DNA of 64,000 nucleotides from Lingula anatina (Eukaryota > Brachiopoda > Lingulata > Lingulida > Lingulidae): the NCBI RefSeq assembly GCF_001039355.2, contig NW_019775558.1:361076-425075 (forward strand), in the 5' to 3' direction. Below the pieces are notes generated by a model, which was not told the DNA's origin, made no database searches, and worked only from the letters and a program-made list of their open reading frames with translations. Positions 48,531-64,000 of the stretch are shown here, piece after piece. A program made the translations under genes and the position numbers. Numbering within the stretch: position 1 is the stretch's first letter; every line of letters begins with the position of its first letter.

Positions 48531-51500
48531 GTTTGCAAATATTTTGTGATAATGTTCCAGGCAGTATTTATGCAACACCATAATATTGTTCTGCACCCAG
48601 GACATAATGTAAATACATGTATATTTTAAAAAACTGTATCTTAGTCTGGGTGACTAAGAATACAAATGTTTTTGCACAATTTTACAACATATTACCTCAG
48701 TGGTATTTTGACCAAAAGAGATTAACCTGGTTGTATAAAGCAATAATGCACTTTCCTGTATATAATTGAACATTAAATTGCTCAAATGTATATTTTCTGA
48801 GAATCTCCGTCCTTTGCCAAAGCCAAAGAATATTCATAATGTACTGTTTCACTCGTTTTTTTTAAAAAGGCACATCAGACATATTATTTTTTTATTCATA
48901 TTTTATATATAGAATGTGTAGAGCAATAGTAAGAAGTCATCCAAAGCATGACTCTTTTGAAGAAAATGCAAAGCAATAGTTAGAAGTCATCCATAACTTG
49001 GCTAGTCAAACTGGCCACCTTCCACACAAATGGTGTACATTTAGAATTATTTAAAAAGGATCAATGCCAAACATGTTTTCTGGGTTTTTGCCAAAATCAA
49101 GAACTTTTAAGAAAGTATGTCCAGAATATTCCAGGGAAATTTGCACTACACTGTCGCAAGCTCATTTGCATATCTTTCAGATGATGTAACAGCAGGATGT
49201 GAATAATATTTTCATTAAAACTATGTGCAATGTCCATTGCAAGAACTCATCAGTGGGTCACCGTAGAATTAAGATATTTTTATGCATTTTTTTATGCAGC
49301 CCTGCAACTATTATTTTGATCCTGTGGATTTTTTTACATAGAATATGTATATTTTTGTTAGAAATCTATAAAAAAAATTAGCCGTTTTTGTATCATAATG
49401 TTTCAGCCCAACTACCAATCACAACATTGAGATGTTACATTCAGCAACATATATAAGTAGACTTTTAGAATAAACTAGTTTCGAAAACACAACTAGATAA
49501 CGTATATTGTCAAAGGTATCTTCCTTGTACATTTTGCTGATTGTAAAATATCTTAGACCGCAGAGGTCTTGTTTCTTAATAAAATGCTAGTTGTTAATTT
49601 CCTCTACCATTTATTTTATAACATGATTTTAAGCACGTTCTTTAAAACACGTGTATAGATATCACAGCATCTGTAGTCTATTAGGTATTCCTTAATATCA
49701 TTGTTAACCGTTTCTATATTTGTATTATTTTTTGTTTATAGATTTTGATTAAAGAAGTCTCAAATAATAAATATTAAAGACCACTTACCGCACTAAATGA
49801 GCCATTTTTTGCAAGTCGTCAGTAAAAGGGCACTCTTTGTCCTTTCGAAACAAGTTATACCTTCTAACCGATAGGAAGGCCTATATTGTCAGTAATAGGG
49901 CTAATTTGGCCTTGACGTTTTTGAAGGGACTGACTTCTGAGCAGTACTCTCTAGCTTTGTTGTGATAGTAACGGTCAAGGTCACTAGAGAGTTCTTTTAG
50001 GTGGCCAACTCACCACATTGATAGGATAAAAAATCCCAGTCTTAGTGTTTAAGCCATGGCATAATGGCAAAGAATAGGAAGTTACCGAACATCAAAGTAA
50101 TAACTTGGGGCATTTGGGGTTTATAACACTCCAAATATTTTACCCTATCAAAAATGGAAGGGCCTTTTTCATTTCTAAGACAGACCTACTGGGGCTACAC
50201 GGTGAACGGAGCTGAGGAGAGGGCGCAAGCTCATGTCTAGAACTGGGAATATTTTAAAGTTAAAACGGAAAGGGTAAAAATAAAAGAGTGAACCAATCTT
50301 AAAATTTGACAATCTTTAAGTCAGCGAAGTGAGCCAATCTGAGTTTTGTCGCTAGTATAAGTAAAGATACCATTTTGGGGGTGGGGGGGGGGGATAGGTG
50401 ATGGATGACAACCAAATTTCTAACAACCAAATCTCTTTAAAAAGTTACATTTGATCCTAAATGTGAAATGCTTCTATCATATATAGCGAAATAGTTTAGA
50501 AAAAACACTGACGATTCATCTCGCACGGCAAAGCCCATACATGTACATCGAGTATTCCGCTAAATCGATCAAAGTAACTGTAAAAGAACGTTAAAACCGT
50601 ACACAGAGATGACACTAAAATAGATGGATTCGAAAACACGAACCCACGCCCGTATTGTGCCTAGGACACGATGTTCATATTTATACTTCAGATACTTCTG
50701 TGTCTCTAGACAATTGACGGCGATGTCTCTTGTTTAATGGACATTAAGACATCATGGCATCTTAATAGCACGGCAACTAAAGTAAAGAAAATCCACATTC
50801 TTCTGAATGATGGATGTAATCAGTAGGATTAGACAAACATGCCGTTGAGGTCTTCTCTCCTTAATCTATTTTATGTCTGATTAATCCTTTTTTTATGCCA
50901 TGAACTTCTACACACCACAAATGACATCTTATTCACAGGAAAAACCAAAAGAACATTAGTCAAGCACGGTGATCAGCACTAGAATACAGCCTAAATAAAC
51001 TGTCAGAGTATGGGTTTGTATGTACTGTTTGTAGGCAAATTTAAACTGGTGATACGGGTGAGATATTGAATCTTGTTCTTTATGTAATATAAAGAAAAAA
51101 ATGCCGATTATAATATTCCTTCATAGCTTTTACTTTTCGGCACCACTGGAGTAGCAGAGCTGTTTTGGTAATGGAACCGAAATTGTCTGGGTACACTGAA
51201 TTCACTACATCCCAGTGTATGCACATGTAGAAAGGCATAAAATGCGCAATACACCGTCATATAGAACAATTAATGGACGTTTTATCAACTTTTCCATAAA
51301 CACCCAAGTATATTCTACATAGTTGCGATCTATAAATCCGTTTTCCGAGTTTAAAGTTTTAATCCGAGCCAATAATAGACCATCTTTAATCTTAATTGCA
51401 AGACGGACTTAATGATTACAAACTTTGATCTCAAAAATGGTTCCTAGTTAATAATTTTCAAGGCGGTTTGGAGAGAACATGCCATAGTTAAGGGAAAATC

Positions 51501-52144
51501 GTCGGAATTTCTAGGAAAATTCATTATTTGCTATACAATAGTGTAACGTTCATAGTACGGGATTACTCTTGACATCAAATGTACTGCGGTTGGTTCGTAT
51601 GGAATAGCTCGGTGATTCATGATGATAAAGACGATATAAAAGCCACGTTGCATCTAACAGTAATATTCACACTTTGAAGCATTCTATTGCGAAAGTAAGA
51701 AACATCGTCGAAAAATTGGAAATGAGGGAAAGTCCAATGTAAATGTACGTTTACCTGTTTATGTGTACCCGAATAAACCTAAAAAGACATGCAAGCAAGT
51801 TCCTTTTTTCAAAGTTCGATAGAAGTTTAAAAGGGCAACTCTCTGGGTAACACAGGTGAACAGAAGCCAAAGCTGAAGTCCATGCATAAAGAATACATAA
51901 CACATGTAACATGCTTCCTGTTTGACATTTTGAAGTCTCTTTAGGCACATCAGATTTGCTAGACACCACACGGTGAAGATTACTTAAACACAGCGCAACT
52001 TCGTAGGACGTCCTATTGTCCACCACGAAACAGTTCGTGTCATGTTGGTGACACGCCCTAAAAAGGAAGCAAACATAGTTCAGCGTATCCTGTGTTAAGA
52101 CATGCAGCAGCAGTGGGTGGTTCAGTTTAGATGAGATGTGCATG
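48531..52144. other. Noncoding interval between the mucin and GPCR genes
   Basis: 3.6 kb of AT-rich sequence with no supported exon. It contains a short direct repeat around AGAAGTCATCCA (about 48932 and 48981) and two copies of GTCAGTAA followed by AGGG-type sequence near 49820 and 49890. A consensus TATA box, TATAAAAG, occurs at 51635-51642 on the plus strand, about 570 bases upstream of the GPCR start, and could serve an alternative promoter. Overlapping minus-strand frames at 51751-52143 show no domain. Confidence 0.5.
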
Positions 52145-52152
52145 TATATAAA
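52145..52152 (+). promoter_or_regulatory. TATA box of the GPCR gene
   Basis: TATATAAA lies 61 bases upstream of the ATG at 52213. Transcription from it would start near 52175, giving a short leader and making 52213 the first start codon, consistent with the signal peptide that begins there. Confidence 0.5.
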
Positions 52153-52212
52153 CCGCGAGTTCTTAACTCAAACTGCCCATTTAGCAAATCGCCTACGTGC
52201 AGCTGTTGGGCA

Positions 52213-53637
52213 ATGGCGCACAAATCTGGGAGATGGTGGCTTGTGCTTACCTTGACTATCCTATGCGTTTGTCAAACTACAGAAGAGCCCAATGCCACTA
52301 CGATTTCAGCGATTTCATCACCAGTTCTCAACACCAGTTCGGAGACCCATGCATATAATGACACCAGTTTCACAGCAAATGTGACTGAACCACCACTTAC
52401 GACCATGAATTCCAGTGCGGTAGATGGTGGCAGCGGAGGTGATTATCCCTCGTACAACTATTACGACCCCTATGACACTTCCAACTTCACTTCAGAGGCA
52501 TGGGACTTTGTCAGGGCGCACTTTTATATTTTGGGGGTTGTCACGCCCGCGATTGCTTTCATGGGCCTGATGTTAAATACCTTAAACATCATAATATTTT
52601 CCCGAAAAGACATGAAGAACGCCACACATATACTCCTTCTGGGCCTTGCTGTGACAGATTCACTAAAACTGCTATTAGATGCTGTTTGGGATATTCGATT
52701 TTACTCACTGAGCGAGAAAGATTATCTCCCTGTTCAGGTAAGAAGTCTCAACAGCGCTTGGCAAGTATTCGCTTTTATATGTGAAGATGTGAGTATAATG
52801 TTTTCACACTCTTCCAACTGGATCATTGTCACTGTGAGCGTTTTCAGATTTATTGCCGTTGTGTTCCCAATGAAAGCGAGTGAATTGTGTACAGAGCGTC
52901 GGGCCCAGTGGGCGATCGTTGGCATCGTCCTTTACAACATACTCTTTAATATACCGACCTTCTTCACATTTTCAACCTTTTATGAGACCAGAGTTGTTGA
53001 CGGTGTCGAAGTAACAGAGCTTATAGTAGTCCCTGATGAGTTTGTCTTTAGCATGGAATACAATGCAATCTTCACAAACGTCCGATCCTTAGTGAACGTC
53101 CTTCTGCCCTGGATTTTCAGTATATTTTTCAGCATTCGACTTATCATCGCTCTGAAAGCCAGCACCGCAAATGCTCGCAAAATGGCCATTCAAAATTCGG
53201 CAGGAATGGATGCTAGAGAAAAAGAGCAAAATCGCATTACTCTCATGATCATTGCTGTCAATATCATGTTTGTATTTTCTCAAGTTTGGAAATTGCTCTA
53301 TAGGTGTATATTTTTGTTTAACTCCTATGATGAGGCTGCGCTGCTTACGAATTTGGACTTGCATAGGTACAGTCTCTTTGCCGATTTGACAATTACCCTT
53401 AATCTCTCTTTGAATTTTTTCTTGTACTCCTTTACCAACAAACGCTTCATGGGGACGCTTCTCAGTTTGTTCAAGACATGCCTACCAGCACGCTGTTTTG
53501 TGGAAAAAACTCCCACAGTCGTTCCCCCAACCGCTAATACCGATCTGCAGAGCTCATCGAAGGCTTCGGTATCAGAGACAGCTACTAATGAAACAGTGGA
53601 CGAAAAGCCCAGCCCGGAAGAACCAAATGCCGTATAA
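52213..53637 (+). CDS. Atypical rhodopsin-like (class A) G-protein-coupled receptor
   Basis: Intronless 474-residue seven-helix receptor. ATG at 52213 is the first in the frame and begins a signal peptide (MAHKSGRWWLVLTLTILCVC). A threonine/serine-rich extracellular region with several N-glycosylation sequons follows, then seven hydrophobic helices and a serine/threonine-rich tail. Helix 1 has MLNTLNIIIF, helix 2 LLGLAVTD, and helix 7 LNFFLYSF in place of NPxxY. The DRY position reads FRF (VFRFIAVVFP), the helix 6 CWxP motif is absent, and the second extracellular loop has no cysteine to pair with the helix 3 cysteine. The general form resembles invertebrate peptide receptors of the FMRFamide-receptor-like group, but no ligand can be named. 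The intact frame over 1.4 kb argues against a pseudogene. Confidence 0.85.
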   Translation: MAHKSGRWWLVLTLTILCVCQTTEEPNATTISAISSPVLNTSSETHAYNDTSFTANVTEPPLTTMNSSAVDGGSGGDYPSYNYYDPYDTSNFTSEAWDFVRAHFYILGVVTPAIAFMGLMLNTLNIIIFSRKDMKNATHILLLGLAVTDSLKLLLDAVWDIRFYSLSEKDYLPVQVRSLNSAWQVFAFICEDVSIMFSHSSNWIIVTVSVFRFIAVVFPMKASELCTERRAQWAIVGIVLYNILFNIPTFFTFSTFYETRVVDGVEVTELIVVPDEFVFSMEYNAIFTNVRSLVNVLLPWIFSIFFSIRLIIALKASTANARKMAIQNSAGMDAREKEQNRITLMIIAVNIMFVFSQVWKLLYRCIFLFNSYDEAALLTNLDLHRYSLFADLTITLNLSLNFFLYSFTNKRFMGTLLSLFKTCLPARCFVEKTPTVVPPTANTDLQSSSKASVSETATNETVDEKPSPEEPNAV

Positions 53638-55985
53638 TGGGCTGAAAGTATACATGCAGACACAAAAACTTGACTCATTCCATTAAGAGGCAAAAGGAAA
53701 ATCCTAAAGATAGAATGTATTTTAAGTTGTATTTAACAGTGTGTTCCGGCATATATTGTATTCGGTGAGCAGCGATAGATATCATGGTCTTTGGGATAAA
53801 TACCTCTTTTATGTTAGACTCAACTATTATATTTTCACTTACATCTTTATTACGAATGCAACGGTGTTTAAGTGATTTGCACTAAGAAATGGGATTTAGG
53901 TAAGGGCTTTTATTATTGAATTTTGATTGTATTTTTTAACATCGTAAACAAGATTTAAACTTTCCAGCACTTCTTAGGTCCTGTTTGGGTAGGCAGGGGG
54001 TCTTTGCACCTTGGGTCGGATGGTTTACGATAAATTTTGTTTATATCTTATTAGAAAATCAAGAGCACTTATTGTTTCACTTAAAAAATACAAAAGAAGT
54101 TTTATGCGGGCTACTTTTGCCATTTTAATTGAGTACACGTTATTTATTGCATAGAAAAAATATCTAGACAAGACTGACTTATTTTCAATATTTTTGCATT
54201 ATTCCTGTACTTGGTGATTGTACAGCGCTTCAATAGGTTACAGTTTTCGATTTAACAGCTGTATTAATGCTGATTTTGCACCCATGGGCAAATATTGTAA
54301 GTTTGCCCAGTTTTTTGTTCGATTGAGTTAACGATATTTGGAGTTGAGACATTATTTGATTTTCTGTTAGACCTTCCTGACAACATTGTACCACTTTTTT
54401 GTCGGGGGTGGGGGGGGGGTGCTAGAGTTTAAGAACAGTTGAATTTTGTTAAGTTCGTAATTTGTTTTTCTGATTTGAGTGTTTGAGAATAGCTTTAAAT
54501 ACTGGACCCAACGCAAAGAAGTAAAAAAGATAGTGACTTTTTGCGCAAAGGTAGTTAATTGGCTGGTTTTGAGGTGTATGATTACCAATTTGTTAGTTTT
54601 GTTTTTGCATATTTTGGTAATTCATGCAAAAGATTTGTTCATGAGATATTTGGAAATGAGCTTTTGTTTTATTAACGCGCAACACCTTTTTTCTATTGTC
54701 AATGTACTAGTTATTCTAGAAAAAGACTAAATGTAACACATTCTGAATCATTTATTTGATATCCAACCCTCGGTAAACAAATCGATATTAATATCCAGAT
54801 AGAAGGTAATCGTGCCAAAAAGAAGGCAATTTATGTTAAGGCACAATATACTGTAACAGCAATCTGCAGTTTATTATGAAAAAAAAACAAAAAAACATGG
54901 CCATGTTTTAGCATTATTAAGTGGATAAGGAAGTCGCAGTTTCATAGATGGATCGTTTAAAAGCTTTCCAGCTTATGTTAACCTGCAGTCGATATCTTAA
55001 ATCTGTAGCTCACTAGATCTATGCATTTAAAACATCCAGTGATGTTATCATCTTGTTTAAACGTTGCGCCTGCAGATTTGTAATGTTTTTCTTAACTATT
55101 AATATTATCAGTATTATATATCATTTGGAATCAAGAAAACGGAGTACTCTTCGCTCTATGGTCTCTTTGCTGCAAGACTTTTTTTCACAAAACTTTAAAT
55201 GCCATATTAGGCAGATGCATCAATTCACGGGTTTTCAAAAAATTGACCCTTTTTTCTTTTTTCCTTCCATTTTGGTTGTATATCATAGTGAAAAGGAGGC
55301 AGAGAATATTTTGTCTTTGTGTTGTCAATAAAATTGATTAAATGTAGTCTGTCAAGATTCTTTGCTACATGTATGAAGACATCTTTACACACATCTACGA
55401 ACTTCGAAGCCGCCGTTAAAACAGCAGAGACTAAAATGCTTTTTAATCGTATCGTTAACTTTGCCAAAATTTAAAGAAACTCCCTGATCAAAGCTCTATC
55501 TATGTCGAAAAGAAACGCGAGTCACAGCGAAATCGGATTATTGTGAACTGTAGTGCATGCAAATCGACACCTTTGATTATGTACCGTCTTCCCAACAGTG
55601 TCCCATCTGTTGACAGAATTTTACCTCTATGAAATAAAGAGAAACAACAACGCTGTTTGCATATATGATTTATTGGACTTAAATTAATAAAAGTAAAATA
55701 CTGGTATGTAAAAACCAATACTTGAAGGGTTTTTTAAAAACTGTGGAAATTGCGTAAGTTTAAACTGATAATAATATTGTCGAAGTCATGAATAAAAAAT
55801 CAGCCAAATTAACAACATTGCATTTCACATTTTATGTAAAGTTTGTTTAGGAAAAAAAATAAAACAAAGTGTCATTTCCCTCTTTCTATGATTTTGTCTG
55901 TCAATAGTCGTTAAATGTCGGTAGATGTTCTTTAAGGTTTGGTCGTTGTATGATAATTGGCAGTGGGAGTTCAGTTAAGTCCCTG
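53638..55985. other. Convergent 3' region of the GPCR and MAM/LDLa genes
   Basis: 2.35 kb between two convergent genes, with no supported exon. It should contain both 3' untranslated regions. A plus-strand AATAAA at 55327-55332 and a minus-strand AATAAA at 55669-55674 are candidate polyadenylation signals. If both are used the transcripts would not overlap. Confidence 0.45.
55669..55674 (-). terminator. Candidate polyadenylation signal of the MAM/LDLa gene
   Basis: AATAAA on the minus strand about 310 bases after the proposed stop codon. Confidence 0.35.
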
Positions 55986-63964
<7,979 letters not shown>

Positions 63965-64000
63965 CTAAAATTATGGTAATTTATCAGAACAGAATTTGGT

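Noticed and set aside
52138-52212. N-terminal extension of the GPCR frame
   Set aside because: The extension begins at GTG, not ATG, and overlaps a TATA-like sequence. The first ATG at 52213 begins a good signal peptide.

Overview
The window looks like part of an animal genome, probably a marine invertebrate and possibly a lophotrochozoan; the species cannot be read from the sequence. It is AT-rich, and its genes are split by GT-AG introns that can be followed by frame. It contains many microsatellites and encodes typical metazoan families: forkhead FoxB, AMT ammonium transporters, a MAM/LDLa/EGF receptor, an Ig/SEA-like mucin and a seven-helix receptor. Exon joins below were worked out by hand from splice sites and reading phase, with no transcript evidence.

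Layout, left to right. (1) 945-1898, minus: first three coding exons of ETFA, which runs off the left edge; an NRF1-like motif lies just upstream. (2) About 10 kb without a supported gene, then single-exon FoxB at 12471-13436, plus, then another 8.6 kb without a supported gene. (3) 22004-29486, minus, and 31458-35570, plus: two head-to-head AMT ammonium transporter genes. The minus copy carries two homologous, equal-length versions of the exon encoding the second pore histidine, 41 nt apart, which look mutually exclusive. (4) 36407-37214, minus: a two-exon gene for an unrecognised 105-residue basic protein. (5) 39515-48458, plus: a 20-exon gene for a type I membrane mucin with four copies of an unrecognised domain of about 164 residues, threonine-rich linkers, a SEA-like region, one Ig domain, a transmembrane helix and a lysine-rich tail. 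A 1.22 kb unit inside it is repeated almost identically. (6) 52213-53637, plus: an intronless atypical rhodopsin-like GPCR. (7) 55986-63964, minus: the 3' part of a MAM/LDLa/EGF transmembrane receptor whose cytoplasmic tail has two alternative NPxY-like exons and a terminal FxNPxY motif.

These genes do not form an operon or an obvious shared pathway. The themes that stand out are structural: two independent pairs of duplicated, phase-locked alternative exons, a recently expanded modular ectodomain, and a developmental regulator in a large noncoding neighbourhood.
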